A DNA stretch of 64,000 bases from positions 97,394 through 161,393 of the forward strand of contig JAPWJX010000004.1 in NCBI GenBank assembly GCA_028283855.1, in the 5' to 3' direction. The notes beneath the pieces were generated by a model that was not told the origin of the DNA, did not search any database, and saw only the letters and a list, made by a program, of their open reading frames with translations. Shown here piece after piece: positions 1 through 8,611 of this stretch. A program made the translations under genes and the position numbers. The stretch is from Verrucomicrobium sp. Lineage in GTDB: Bacteria; Verrucomicrobiota; Verrucomicrobiia; Methylacidiphilales; GAS474. Each line of letters begins with the position of its first letter. Position 1 is the first letter of the stretch.

Positions 1-1191
1 TTCGCGCTCCTCGGGGGAGAGGGCGCCGTCGCTGTCGATCTCGTGGAAGCGGGTGATGAGGTCGGGCGGATTGAAGTAGTGCGGGTCGTTCGGGGAGAGG
101 AAGAGGCGGCCCCGCTCGGAGAGGTCGGCCTCGTGGTTGCGCTCGTCCATGGAGAAGAGCAGCTCTTCCTTGAGGGCGTAGAGCTCCGTGCGGCGGGCAT
201 CCTGGTAGAGGGAGAGCTCCGCGTTGTCCATCAGGCGGCGGACTTCCGGTTCCTCGATCAGCTTCATCAGCTGCTTGTTGGAGGGCATGCCCACCTTGAT
301 CTTGAAGAGGATGCGGCCGACTTCCGGCCCGGCGTTGCCGGCGGCGATGGCCTTCTGCGCCTCGTCGGCCAGGCGGGCCAGCTCGACGGCCTGCGTCTGG
401 ACCAGGCGGGCGACGGGGCCCTTGTACTTCTCGTAGCTGGCGGCGTGGGAGACGGTGGCCGGGCCGGAGATGATGAGGGGGGTGCGGGCCTCGTCGATGA
501 GGATGCTGTCCACCTCGTCGACGATGGCGTAGGCGTGGCCGCGCTGGACCTGGTCTTCCTTGCGGGTGGCCATGCCGTTGTCCCGCAGGTAGTCGAAGCC
601 CATCTCGCTGTTCACGCCGTAGGTGATGTCGGCGGCGTATTGGGCGCGGCGCTCCTGGGGGGGCTGGTCGTGCTGGATGCAGCCGACGGTCAGGCCCAGG
701 AAGCGGTAGATCTCGCCCACCCACTCGCTGTCGCGGGCGGCCAGGTAGTCGTTGACCGTCACCACGTGGACGCCGTGGCCGGTGAGGGCGTTGAGGTAGG
801 CGGGCAGGGTGGCGACGAGGGTCTTGCCCTCGCCGGTGGCCATTTCCGCGATGCGGCCGGAGTGGAGGACCATGCCGCCGATCAGCTGCACGTCAAAGGG
901 GATCATTTCCCACGCCAGCTCGTGCCCGCGGACCTTCACGCGGCGCTTGGCCTCGGTGAAGCGGCGGCAGGCGCTCTTCACGGCGGCGAAGGCCTCCGGC
1001 AGGAGGTCGTCCAGGGATTCGCCGCGCTTCAGGCGCTCCTTGAATTCCAGGGTCTTGGCCTGGAGCTGCTCGTCGGAGAGGGAGCGGTAGCCTTCCTCGA
1101 TCTGGTTGATCTTCTGGACGACGGGCCAGAGCTTCTTCACCTCGCGCTGGTTCTTGGAGCCGAGGACTTTCTTAACGATCCATTTGATCAT
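1..1191 (-). CDS. secA: Preprotein translocase ATPase SecA (3' end outside window)
   Basis: This is the motor ATPase that pushes unfolded preproteins through the SecYEG channel at the inner membrane. The window holds the N-terminal 397 codons, running off the left edge. The protein begins [13 protein letters not shown]. The Walker A of nucleotide-binding domain 1 reads MATGEGKT. The DEAD-type box is in [14 protein letters not shown], followed by LIISGPA, all diagnostic of SecA. The preprotein cross-linking domain follows. The ATG at 1191 has no clear Shine-Dalgarno sequence. It is the third gene of a minus-strand run after the HtrA-like protease and an SGNH hydrolase, with a 48-bp gap upstream. 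Family assignment is certain; only the C-terminal part is missing. Confidence 0.97.
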   Translation of the reverse strand, partial: MIKWIVKKVLGSKNQREVKKLWPVVQKINQIEEGYRSLSDEQLQAKTLEFKERLKRGESLDDLLPEAFAAVKSACRRFTEAKRRVKVRGHELAWEMIPFDVQLIGGMVLHSGRIAEMATGEGKTLVATLPAYLNALTGHGVHVVTVNDYLAARDSEWVGEIYRFLGLTVGCIQHDQPPQERRAQYAADITYGVNSEMGFDYLRDNGMATRKEDQVQRGHAYAIVDEVDSILIDEARTPLIISGPATVSHAASYEKYKGPVARLVQTQAVELARLADEAQKAIAAGNAGPEVGRILFKIKVGMPSNKQLMKLIEEPEVRRLMDNAELSLYQDARRTELYALKEELLFSMDERNHEADLSERGRLFLSPNDPHYFNPPDLITRFHEIDSDGALSPEERE

Positions 1192-1239
1192 GGGAGGGGG
1201 CAATCTAGGGCCCTTTTGGGGGCCTAAACAACATGAAAA

Positions 1240-1899
1240 CTAGGCCCACTCGAACCCGAGCGCCTCCAGGAAGGCGCGGGCGATGAGCAGGTGGCCGGTC
1301 TGGTTGGGATGGATGCGGTCCCATGCCAAGGTGGCGGGGTGGAGGTGTTTGAGAGCCGGGGCGAAGGCGGCTTGGGTGTCGACGAAGACGGCGCGGTGGC
1401 GGGCGGCGAGCTTCTTCACCACGGCGCCGTAGCGGTCCATGAGGGCGCGCATCGGCTCTTTGGGATTGGGCTCGATGAAGAAGGGGGCGGCCAGGATGAG
1501 GCCGCCCTTCAGCCGGGGCTTGGTCTTGCGGATGAGGGCGTCGAGGGTCTTTTCGTATTCGGCCAGGAGGACGTGGGTCTCCGTCCGCTTTGGGCTGTCG
1601 AACTGCCGCCAGACGTCGTTGATCCCGATCAAAATGGAGAGCCAGTCGGGCCGGTGGGCCAGGACGTCGGCCTCCCAGCGGGCCTTCAGGTCGCGGACGG
1701 TGTTCCCGCTGACGCCCATGTTGAGGACGCGGATCTTGTCGGCGGGGCGGTAGGCGCCGAGGGTGGCGTCGATCAGCGCCACGTAGCCGCGGCCCAGCTC
1801 GTCGCCGGGCCCCTCCGCGTAGGGGCGGGCGCGCTGCGCGTCGGTCGTCGACGCGCCGATGAAGAGGACCTTGCTGCCGGGGCGGATGCGGAAGTGCAT
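1240..1899 (-). CDS. SGNH/GDSL-family hydrolase
   Basis: A 219-residue SGNH-fold esterase/acetylhydrolase with no signal peptide, so probably cytoplasmic. Block I reads FIGASTTD with nucleophile Ser17 (GAS instead of the usual GDS). Block II Gly is in NMGVSGNT, block III is IGINDVW, and the catalytic Asp-His pair is in WDRIHPNQTGH near the C-terminus. All four SGNH blocks are therefore present. The start lies 1 bp after the stop of the upstream HtrA-like gene, which implies cotranscription. The substrate cannot be read from sequence. Relatives include carbohydrate acetylesterases and lysophospholipase-type enzymes. Confidence 0.85.
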   Translation of the reverse strand: MHFRIRPGSKVLFIGASTTDAQRARPYAEGPGDELGRGYVALIDATLGAYRPADKIRVLNMGVSGNTVRDLKARWEADVLAHRPDWLSILIGINDVWRQFDSPKRTETHVLLAEYEKTLDALIRKTKPRLKGGLILAAPFFIEPNPKEPMRALMDRYGAVVKKLAARHRAVFVDTQAAFAPALKHLHPATLAWDRIHPNQTGHLLIARAFLEALGFEWA

Positions 1900-1900
1900 C

Positions 1901-3001
1901 TTAGCGCGCTTTCAGGGTCACCGCTTGGCTGTTGCGCAGGACGAAGGCGCCCTGCCGCTTCACGGTGGCGATGGTGAAGGAGACGGAATCGCCCGGCTTC
2001 ACGCCGCGCAGCTGGCGGGGCAGGGAATCGGTGTCCACGATCGGCACGGTGCCGACCTGCACCAGCAGGACGCCCGTGGGGATGCCCACGGCGGCGGCGG
2101 GGCTGCCCTTCACGACGTCGGAAACCAAAAGGCCGCTGGTGCTGGGCAGGCCGAAGGCCTCCGCCAGCTCCGGCGTGACGGCCTGGAGCCCCAGGCCGAA
2201 GCGGTCCCGCACGATGTCGGTCAGGGGGACGGGTTTCGGAGCGGGCTTTTCCCCCTTGGCGATGGCGATGGCGTCGGCCGCCCAGGCGCCGACCTTGGCG
2301 CCGGGAATGGCGAAGCCGATCGACTCGATCCCCGCGCCGGTCGTCTTGGCATTGGAGAGGCCGACGAATTTTCCCTCGATGTCGACGAGCGCGCCGCCGC
2401 TGTTGCCGGGGTTGATGGCGGCGTCGGTCTGGAGGAGGCCCTCGATGGGCCCGTCGGACGTTTCGACCCGGCGCTCCTTGGCGCTGAGGATGCCGGAGGA
2501 GACGCTGCTCTGGTAGCCGATGGGGTCGCCGATGGCGACGACGGTTTCCCCCAGCAGGTTCGGGGAGAGGTCGGCGGGGGCCAGGCTCAGGTAGGGGAGG
2601 GGCTTCTTGGCGTCGACCTTGAGGAGGGCCAGGTCGGCGTCCTCGTCGGCGTCCAGGAGCTGCGCGGGCAGGCTGGTGCCGTCGGTCAGGACCACCTTGA
2701 TCTTCCCCTTGTCGTCGGCGCGGCCGACGATGTGGGCGCAGGTGACGATGTAGCCGTCCGGGGAAATGAGGACGCCGGAGCCGAGGGTGGAGAGCTTCTG
2801 CCGCACGTTGTAGTAGCGGCCGAAGAACTGGTCGAACGGGTCGGCGACCTGCCGCTGCACGACGCGCTCGCTGTAGATGTTCACCACGGCGGGGCGGGTT
2901 TTTTCCACGACCTTGACCAGGGGCTCGTCGGCGGGGGTGAGGGCGTGGGCCTGGGGGAGGAAAAAGAGGGTCGCCAGGACGGCGGCGATTCGTAGTTTCA
3001 T
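1901..3001 (-). CDS. HtrA/Deg-like periplasmic serine protease with PDZ domain
   Basis: A secreted trypsin-like S1C protease of 366 residues. Residues 1-20 form a signal peptide ending AHA. The catalytic triad is His90 (VTCAHIVG), Asp123 (DADLALLKV) and Ser201 (NPGNSGGAL). A single PDZ domain covers roughly residues 250-360 and carries a GLLVSDVVKGSPAAAVG-type ligand loop. DegP/DegQ have two PDZ domains, so the one-PDZ DegS-like architecture is closer, although there is no membrane anchor beyond the signal sequence. The family degrades or senses misfolded envelope proteins. Its start codon is only 11 bp from the divergent DUF2851 gene, so promoters must overlap coding sequence. It leads the run SGNH hydrolase-secA. 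Confidence 0.9.
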   Translation of the reverse strand: MKLRIAAVLATLFFLPQAHALTPADEPLVKVVEKTRPAVVNIYSERVVQRQVADPFDQFFGRYYNVRQKLSTLGSGVLISPDGYIVTCAHIVGRADDKGKIKVVLTDGTSLPAQLLDADEDADLALLKVDAKKPLPYLSLAPADLSPNLLGETVVAIGDPIGYQSSVSSGILSAKERRVETSDGPIEGLLQTDAAINPGNSGGALVDIEGKFVGLSNAKTTGAGIESIGFAIPGAKVGAWAADAIAIAKGEKPAPKPVPLTDIVRDRFGLGLQAVTPELAEAFGLPSTSGLLVSDVVKGSPAAAVGIPTGVLLVQVGTVPIVDTDSLPRQLRGVKPGDSVSFTIATVKRQGAFVLRNSQAVTLKAR

Positions 3002-3012
3002 GGGGAAGTTCC

Positions 3013-4266
3013 ATGGAAGCAGATTTGGCCGCCCGATACCAGACCGTCCGCGCCGCCGCCCCCGCCCGGCCCGACGCGGCGGGGCTCCTGGCCCTCTGGC
3101 TCGACCAGTTCACCGCCCGCCCCCTGCGGGACGAGGCCGGGCGCGCGTGGACCGTCGTCCAGCCCGGCGTGCCGGAGAGCACGGGCGGGCTGCGGCTGGC
3201 GGAGGCCGTCCTGCGTGCGGAGGACGGGGAGCTCCGCTCCGGCCCGGTGACCGTCGGCGGCGCCGCCCCCGCGATCGACCTTCTGGCCGTGGTGTGGGAG
3301 CCGGGGGAAGTTTCCGGCCCGCACGTGGCCCTGCGGGACCAATTGGCCGCGCCGTGGCCGGAGCTGGCCCCGCTGTTGGAAACGCCCGCTCCCGATTTTT
3401 CCGGGGGGTCCGCTCTCTCCGTCGCCGAGCCCCTGCCGCTGGTCCGCGCGGCGGGCCTCTTCCGCCTGCGGCGGAAGGCGCGGCGGCTGAAACTGCGCCG
3501 CCGGGCCGTGGGCCTGCGCCAGCTGTTGTGGGAGGAGCTGGCCGGGGCCCTGGGCTACCACCGGAACCAGGCCCCTTTCCGCCACCTGGCCCGGCGGCTG
3601 CCCGCCTCCCTCCTGGAACCGCTGGAGGCGGGGGACCGGGCGGGCCTTCTCTTCGGCGTCGCCGGGCTCCTGCCGGAGGGGGACCTGCGCGCTTTGCCCG
3701 CGCCCGCGCAGGACGCGGCGCGCATTTTATGGGACCGCTGGTGGAAAGCCCGCGCGGCCTTCGACTACGCCGTGCTTCCCGCCTCCAGCTGGAGCCGGAC
3801 GCAGATCCGCCCCGCCAACCGCCCGGAGCGGCGGCTTGCCGCGCTGGCCGTCCTGCTGCCCCATTTGGACCGGTTGGAGCGGGCGGTCGCCCGGCGGGAC
3901 GCCGCCGCCTTCGCCCGCGTCTGCGCGGAGGCCCACGACCCGTTCTGGAGCCGCCACGCCGCCTGGAAGGGAAAGCCCGCGCCGAAGCCGCTCCTCTTGG
4001 TCGGCGCGGAGCGGCTCGACGACCTGGTCCACAACCTCTTTTGGCCCCTCGTCGCCCAGGAGGATCCGGATGCCGCCGCGGCGGCCTTGGAAGCCCTCCC
4101 GGCGGCGGAAAGCCGCCCGGCCCGCCAGGTGCGGGAGCTTCTCTTTGGTGATGCCCCGGCCCGGCCCCTGCGGCGGGCCCTCTTTCAGCAGGGCCTTTTG
4201 GAACTGCGGCGGGACGCCCCCGGCGCGAAGGCGCTGGAACGGCTGGCGGGGCGCTTTGCCTCTTGA
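3013..4266 (+). CDS. DUF2851 family protein
   Basis: A 417-residue cytoplasmic protein rich in Ala, Arg and Leu. I recognise the DUF2851 pattern: a central block with LGYHRNQAPFRHLARRLP, then LLFGVAGLLPEG, then SSWSRTQIRPANRPERRLAALA. This family is found mainly in Bacteroidetes and Verrucomicrobia and has no established biochemical role. The start ATG at 3013 is 11 bp from the divergent htrA-like start. A small secreted protein gene follows 42 bp downstream on the same strand. Family membership is fairly secure from these blocks; function is unknown. Confidence 0.75.
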   Translation: MEADLAARYQTVRAAAPARPDAAGLLALWLDQFTARPLRDEAGRAWTVVQPGVPESTGGLRLAEAVLRAEDGELRSGPVTVGGAAPAIDLLAVVWEPGEVSGPHVALRDQLAAPWPELAPLLETPAPDFSGGSALSVAEPLPLVRAAGLFRLRRKARRLKLRRRAVGLRQLLWEELAGALGYHRNQAPFRHLARRLPASLLEPLEAGDRAGLLFGVAGLLPEGDLRALPAPAQDAARILWDRWWKARAAFDYAVLPASSWSRTQIRPANRPERRLAALAVLLPHLDRLERAVARRDAAAFARVCAEAHDPFWSRHAAWKGKPAPKPLLLVGAERLDDLVHNLFWPLVAQEDPDAAAAALEALPAAESRPARQVRELLFGDAPARPLRRALFQQGLLELRRDAPGAKALERLAGRFAS

Positions 4267-4308
4267 AATGCCTCTGCGGGGCGGCAAACTGGAGCTTCCT
4301 TCCCGTCG

Positions 4309-4860
4309 ATGAAGCGTGCGGCCTTTTCCCTCTTTTCCTGGGCGTTCCTGGGGTTTTCCGCCTGGGCTGCGCCCGCGACCCTGGCCGGGCTTACCCTGGC
4401 CGTCCCCGCCGGATGGGCGGGCTACGCCTCCACGACGCCCAACTGCCTGGCCGAGTGGGAGGCCGACGGCGACGTCACCGTCTCCGCCTATTATTTCGGC
4501 AGCGCCCATGCCGAGCTGCCCGAAAAGACGCTGGGCCGCTGGGCCAGCACCATGACCACGCCGGAGGGCAACGCCGTCCCCGGCCGCATCAGCACCCGCA
4601 AACTGGGACAGGGGAAAGACACGGTCACCGCCACCGAGATCGACCTCTACGGCACTTACCGCGATCCCTTGGGCGGCCCCGCCCCCGGCCTGCCCGCGCT
4701 GCCCCGGCCCGGCCAGGGCCTTTTGGGCGCGGTCCTCGATTACCCGGGCGGCCCGCTTTATCTTTGCGTGACCGGCCCGGAAGAGGCCGTCCGGGCCCAG
4801 GAACGGGCCTTCTCCCGCATGGTCGACGGGGCGCATCGTGGGCAAAAGGAGATGCCCTAA
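4309..4860 (+). CDS. Secreted protein of unknown function
   Basis: A 183-residue protein with a signal peptide (residues 1-20, MKRAAFSLFSWAFLGFSAWA, cleavage after AWA). The mature part is small, Gly/Pro-rich and without recognisable catalytic motifs. It looks like a PsbP-like or DUF1795-like alpha/beta fold: a predicted beta-rich stretch (LAGLTLAVPAGWAGY) begins the mature protein and resembles proteins starting with a 'vpaGW' motif, but this is only an impression. It sits 42 bp after the DUF2851 gene and 44 bp before the phosphatase-RpiB-GlyA fusion, all co-directional. No function can be assigned. Confidence 0.6.
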   Translation: MKRAAFSLFSWAFLGFSAWAAPATLAGLTLAVPAGWAGYASTTPNCLAEWEADGDVTVSAYYFGSAHAELPEKTLGRWASTMTTPEGNAVPGRISTRKLGQGKDTVTATEIDLYGTYRDPLGGPAPGLPALPRPGQGLLGAVLDYPGGPLYLCVTGPEEAVRAQERAFSRMVDGAHRGQKEMP

Positions 4861-4904
4861 ACGGTTGCGGCGTGGCGGGTTGCGGCTAGCTTAAGGATTC
4901 CCGG

Positions 4905-7094
4905 ATGAAACAGGTCCTTTTTATTTGTACCGGCAACATCTGCCGGAGCCCGATGGCCGAGGGGCTCTTCCGGGACCTGGTGAAGGGGCGCAAGGACATC
5001 CAGGTGGGCTCGGCCGGGATCGGCGCCATCTCCGGCCAGCCGCCCAGCCTCCACTCCGTCGAGGTGATGGAGGAGCTGGGCATCGACATCAGCCGCATCC
5101 GCAGCCGCCCGATCAACGCGGACATGGTCCGCAAGTCCGACTTCATCTTTTGCATGACCTACGGGCACCTCGACTCGATGCTCATGCTCTTCCCGCAGGC
5201 GGCGGACAAGATCTACCTGGTGCGGGAGTTCGAGCCCGGCCTGCCCGTCATCGCCCGCGAAGTGCCCGACCCCATCGGCTGCCCGCGCGACGTCTACCGC
5301 CACGCGCGGGACCAGATCGCCGGGGCGCTTCCCTCCCTCCTCGACTTCGTCCTCCACGCCTCCGCCGGGCCGGAGGAGGCCGTCCCCGGCCGCAAGGTCT
5401 TCCTGGCCGCCGATCATGACGGCGTGGCCCTCAAGGAATCCCTGCGGGACTGGTTCCGCCGCCGGGAAATTTCCGTGGAGGACTGCGGCGCCTTTTCCGG
5501 CGAGGTGGGCGACTACCGCGACTACGCGGGCCGCGTCGCCCGCGCCGTGGCGGAGGGGGACGCCCTCTGCGGCGTCCTCATCTGTGATTCCGGCCTGGGG
5601 CTGAGCATCGCCGCGCACAAGGTGCCCGTCCCCGGGGCCCGCGCCGCCCTCATCGGCGATCCCGCCGCCGCCCGCGCCAGCCGCCGGGACCACGACGCCA
5701 ACATCCTTTGCCTGGCCGCGCGCGGCACCAAGCCGCAGCGGGCCATCGAAATCCTGGAAGCCTGGTTTGAAGCCGGGTTTGCCGCCAACCTCCCACCCCA
5801 ACCCCCGAAGACGATTCAGAAAATGGACTCCCTCTCCCCCGCAAAGAACCACCCGCAGCCGCCCTCCCTCCAGCAGGCCGATCCCCAGATCGCCTCCCTC
5901 ATCGCCAAGGAGGCCGTCCGCCAAGGGGAGAACATCGAGCTGATCGCCTCGGAAAACTTCACCAGCCGCGCCGTCATGGAGGCGCAGGGCTCCTGCCTGA
6001 CCAACAAGTACGCGGAGGGCTACCCCGGCCGCCGCTGGTACGGCGGCTGCGAATACGTCGACGAGATCGAGCAGCTGGCCATCGACCGTGCCAAGCAGCT
6101 CTTCGGCGCGGAATACGTCAACGTCCAGCCCCACTCCGGCTCCCAGACGAACATGGCCGTCTACTTCGCCTTCCTGAAACCCGGGGACACCATCCTGACC
6201 ATGGACCTCTCCCACGGCGGGCACCTGACCCACGGCCACAAGATGAACTTCTCCGGCCGCTTCTACAACGTGGTCCATTACGGCGTGACGGAGAAGACGG
6301 AGACGGTCGACTACGACCACCTGGAAAAGCTGGCCCAGGAACACCGCCCCCGGATGATCACCGCCGGGGCCTCCGCCTACTCCCGCGTCATCGACTTCGC
6401 GCGGCTGGGGAAGATCGCCCAGTCCGTCGGCGCGCTGCTCCTGGTCGACATGGCCCACATCGCCGGCCTCGTCGCGGCGGGCGTCCATCCCTCCCCCGTC
6501 CCGCACGCCGACTTCGTCACCACCACCACCCACAAGACCCTGCGCGGCCCGCGCGGCGGCATCATCCTGGCCAAGGAAAAGTACGGCAAGGAACTCGACT
6601 CCCAGGTCTTCCCCGGCATCCAGGGCGGCCCGCTGGTCCACGTCATCGCCGCCAAGGCCGTCTGCCTGGGCGAGGCCCTGCGGCCCGAGTTCAAGGAATA
6701 CCAGAAACAGGTCGTCCAGAACGCCAAGGCCCTGTGCGAGGGGATGAAGAAGAACGGCTACCGCATCGTCTCCGGCACCACGGAGAACCACCTGATGCTC
6801 GTCGACCTCCGCCCGCACGACCTGACCGGCAAGGACGCGCAGGAAGCCCTGGACCGCGCGGGCATCACCATCAACAAGAACGCCATCCCCTTCGACACCG
6901 TTTCCCCCTTCAAGGCCGGCGGCATCCGCCTGGGCACCCCCGCCGTCACCACGCGCGGCATGAAGGCGGACGAGATGTTCGACATCGCCGACCTGATCGA
7001 CGAGGCGCTCAAGCACCGCGGCCAGCCGGAAAAGCTCGAGGCGATCCGCGTGCAGGTGCGGGACCTCACCGCCCGCTTCCCGCTCCCTTATTAA
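4905..7094 (+). CDS. glyA: YwlE-like low-Mr phosphatase - ribose-5-phosphate isomerase B - serine hydroxymethyltransferase fusion
   Basis: One uninterrupted frame of 729 codons encodes three enzymes. Residues 1-150 are a low-molecular-weight phosphatase: P-loop CTGNICRSP with Cys8 and Arg14, and general acid Asp122 in VPDPIG. Residues 161-305 are RpiB/LacB-type isomerase, with Cys227 in [15 protein letters not shown] and the SRRDHDAN segment. Residues 307-729 are GlyA, which makes glycine and 5,10-methylene-THF from serine; the PLP lysine is Lys544 in [15 protein letters not shown] Pro-rich linker joins RpiB to GlyA, where Met307 (ATG at 5823) matches a normal GlyA start. No stop lies between the domains, so either a true fusion or internal initiation is possible. 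The domain order mirrors Bacillus ywlE-ywlF-(ywlG)-glyA. Ile12 occupies the position where YwlE has Thr11, a residue tied to phosphoarginine versus phosphotyrosine preference. Confidence 0.93.
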   Translation: MKQVLFICTGNICRSPMAEGLFRDLVKGRKDIQVGSAGIGAISGQPPSLHSVEVMEELGIDISRIRSRPINADMVRKSDFIFCMTYGHLDSMLMLFPQAADKIYLVREFEPGLPVIAREVPDPIGCPRDVYRHARDQIAGALPSLLDFVLHASAGPEEAVPGRKVFLAADHDGVALKESLRDWFRRREISVEDCGAFSGEVGDYRDYAGRVARAVAEGDALCGVLICDSGLGLSIAAHKVPVPGARAALIGDPAAARASRRDHDANILCLAARGTKPQRAIEILEAWFEAGFAANLPPQPPKTIQKMDSLSPAKNHPQPPSLQQADPQIASLIAKEAVRQGENIELIASENFTSRAVMEAQGSCLTNKYAEGYPGRRWYGGCEYVDEIEQLAIDRAKQLFGAEYVNVQPHSGSQTNMAVYFAFLKPGDTILTMDLSHGGHLTHGHKMNFSGRFYNVVHYGVTEKTETVDYDHLEKLAQEHRPRMITAGASAYSRVIDFARLGKIAQSVGALLLVDMAHIAGLVAAGVHPSPVPHADFVTTTTHKTLRGPRGGIILAKEKYGKELDSQVFPGIQGGPLVHVIAAKAVCLGEALRPEFKEYQKQVVQNAKALCEGMKKNGYRIVSGTTENHLMLVDLRPHDLTGKDAQEALDRAGITINKNAIPFDTVSPFKAGGIRLGTPAVTTRGMKADEMFDIADLIDEALKHRGQPEKLEAIRVQVRDLTARFPLPY

Positions 7095-7106
7095 GCCTGG
7101 GTCGGC

Positions 7107-7976
7107 GTGGCCTTCCTCTCCCTCGTCGTCGCCGTCATCCTTTGGGGCAGTTCCCCCACCGCCATCAAGATGGGCATGGAGGGGGTGGACGGCACCCTCC
7201 TGATGCAGCTGCGGCTGGCTGGGGCGGCGCTGATCTGGCTGCCCCTCCTCCTGCGCTCCGGGCGCGGTCTGCCCCGGGGGGCGGCGCCGGCCTTGTTGGG
7301 CAGCGCCTTCCTCTCCGTCGCCGGGCCGCTTTGGCTCACCTGCATCGGCCTGCGTTACATCCCGGCCTCTACCGCCTCGATCCTCTTCGGCGTCGGGCCG
7401 CTGGCGGCGGTCCTCCTGGGCCATTTCTGCTGGGGAGAGCGGGCCAAGCCGCGGGACTTCCTTTTTTGCGCCTCGATCCTGGCCGGAGTGATGCTGGTCG
7501 TCGGCTGGCCGCGCGACTTCCATTTCTGGGGCTGCCTGCTGGTGCTCTTGGCGCAGGTCAGCTTCGTCTGCAGCGTCCACTGGTCGAAACGGATCATGCG
7601 CGAGGTTTCCAGCGCGGCCTACACCGCGTGGCTGATGGCTTTCGGCGCGCTGTTGTTCCTCCCCTTCACGCTGGGGACGGTGCGGGCCTGGCACTTCGCC
7701 CATCCCTTACGGGACGGCCTGGTCATCGCCTACCTGGCGGCCGGGCCGGGGGCTCTGGCCTACTGGCTTTGGAACCGCGGGGTGCGGGCTCTCCCGGGCG
7801 GCGTGGCAGGCCTCTTTCTGGGCCTGGAGCAGGTGACAGGGATCCTCCTGGCCGCCGCCCTCCTGGGAGAACGGCTGGGACCGCGCACTTTTTGGGGCGG
7901 CGCCCTGGTGATTGTGCCGATCCTGGCGGGCGCTTTTTATCAGTGGCGGCAGCCTCCGGCGGTCATTCCGGATTAG
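7107..7976 (+). CDS. EamA/DMT-superfamily transporter
   Basis: A 289-residue integral membrane protein with about ten hydrophobic segments in two EamA repeats. The first repeat begins VVAVILWGSSPTAIKMG and contains the PASTASILFGVGPL region. The second begins near residue 145 (GCLLVLLAQVSFVCSV) and ends with a LGERLGPRTFWGGALVI segment. This is the drug/metabolite transporter fold, usually exporting amino acids or other metabolites at the inner membrane. The substrate is not readable. The start is GTG at 7107, 12 bp after the glyA stop, which suggests cotranscription with the upstream fusion gene. Confidence 0.85.
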   Translation: MAFLSLVVAVILWGSSPTAIKMGMEGVDGTLLMQLRLAGAALIWLPLLLRSGRGLPRGAAPALLGSAFLSVAGPLWLTCIGLRYIPASTASILFGVGPLAAVLLGHFCWGERAKPRDFLFCASILAGVMLVVGWPRDFHFWGCLLVLLAQVSFVCSVHWSKRIMREVSSAAYTAWLMAFGALLFLPFTLGTVRAWHFAHPLRDGLVIAYLAAGPGALAYWLWNRGVRALPGGVAGLFLGLEQVTGILLAAALLGERLGPRTFWGGALVIVPILAGAFYQWRQPPAVIPD

Positions 7977-8062
7977 GTCGTGTTAACGAACCGGAAGGGG
8001 GCGCGTTGGCCCTAGCTTTTTCCGGGGCATTTCCGCCGGAAATACCCGAATAATAAGAAGCC

Positions 8063-8602
8063 ATGCAAAAGATCCTCTTCGTCGACACGGGCAACAGCGG
8101 CCGGTCCCCCATGGCGGAAGCCCTTTTTCGCCAGCAGCTGGGGAACCGCCTGGATATGGAGGTCTCCTCCGCCGGGACCGCGGTGACCGACGAGAAGGCC
8201 TTCCCGCACGCCGTCACCGTGATGCAGGAGCGCGGCGTCGACCTCTCCGGCCACCGTCCCCGCCAGGTCACGGCGAAGATCCTGAAGGAGAGCGACCTGG
8301 TCTTCTGCATGACCGAGGGGCACCGCGATTCCCTCAGCCACTATTTCCCGGACGAAGCGCACAAGCTCCGCCTGCTCGGGGAGGCGGTTCCCGGCCTGAA
8401 GGCGGAGGCCATGGACGTCAAGGACCCCCATTTCGGTTCCGTCGAGGAATACCGCGCCACCCGCAACGTCCTGCGCGACGCCATGCCCCACGTGGAAGCC
8501 GCCGCCGACAAGGCCGGCCTCTACGCCTCCCTGGCCAACGCCGAGTGGATCCGCATGGCGAAGGATTCCCTGCGGGAGATCCTGCGCGACCAGGTCAAAT
8601 AG
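8063..8602 (+). CDS. Low-Mr phosphatase homologue lacking the catalytic cysteine (pseudophosphatase)
   Basis: A 179-residue relative of LMW phosphatases and YwlE, paralogous to the N-terminal domain of the fusion 3 kb upstream. The P-loop reads VDTGNSGRSP: Asp8 stands where the nucleophilic Cys must be and Gly13 replaces the second Cys. Arg14, Ser15 and the general acid Asp121 (VKDPHFGSVEEY) are kept, as is the FCMTEGH block. About 30 extra residues follow the domain. Without the thiol it cannot form the phospho-cysteine intermediate, so I infer a phosphate-binding or regulatory role rather than catalysis. The frame is intact, codon use is like its neighbours, and an 86-bp gap precedes the ATG. 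Confidence 0.85.
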   Translation: MQKILFVDTGNSGRSPMAEALFRQQLGNRLDMEVSSAGTAVTDEKAFPHAVTVMQERGVDLSGHRPRQVTAKILKESDLVFCMTEGHRDSLSHYFPDEAHKLRLLGEAVPGLKAEAMDVKDPHFGSVEEYRATRNVLRDAMPHVEAAADKAGLYASLANAEWIRMAKDSLREILRDQVK

Positions 8603-8611
8603 GCGGCGCGC

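Noticed and set aside
43..1227. Long open frame on the plus strand opposite secA
   Set aside because: Antisense to a clear SecA. Composition is typical of high-GC shadow frames, with no motif or ribosome-binding site.
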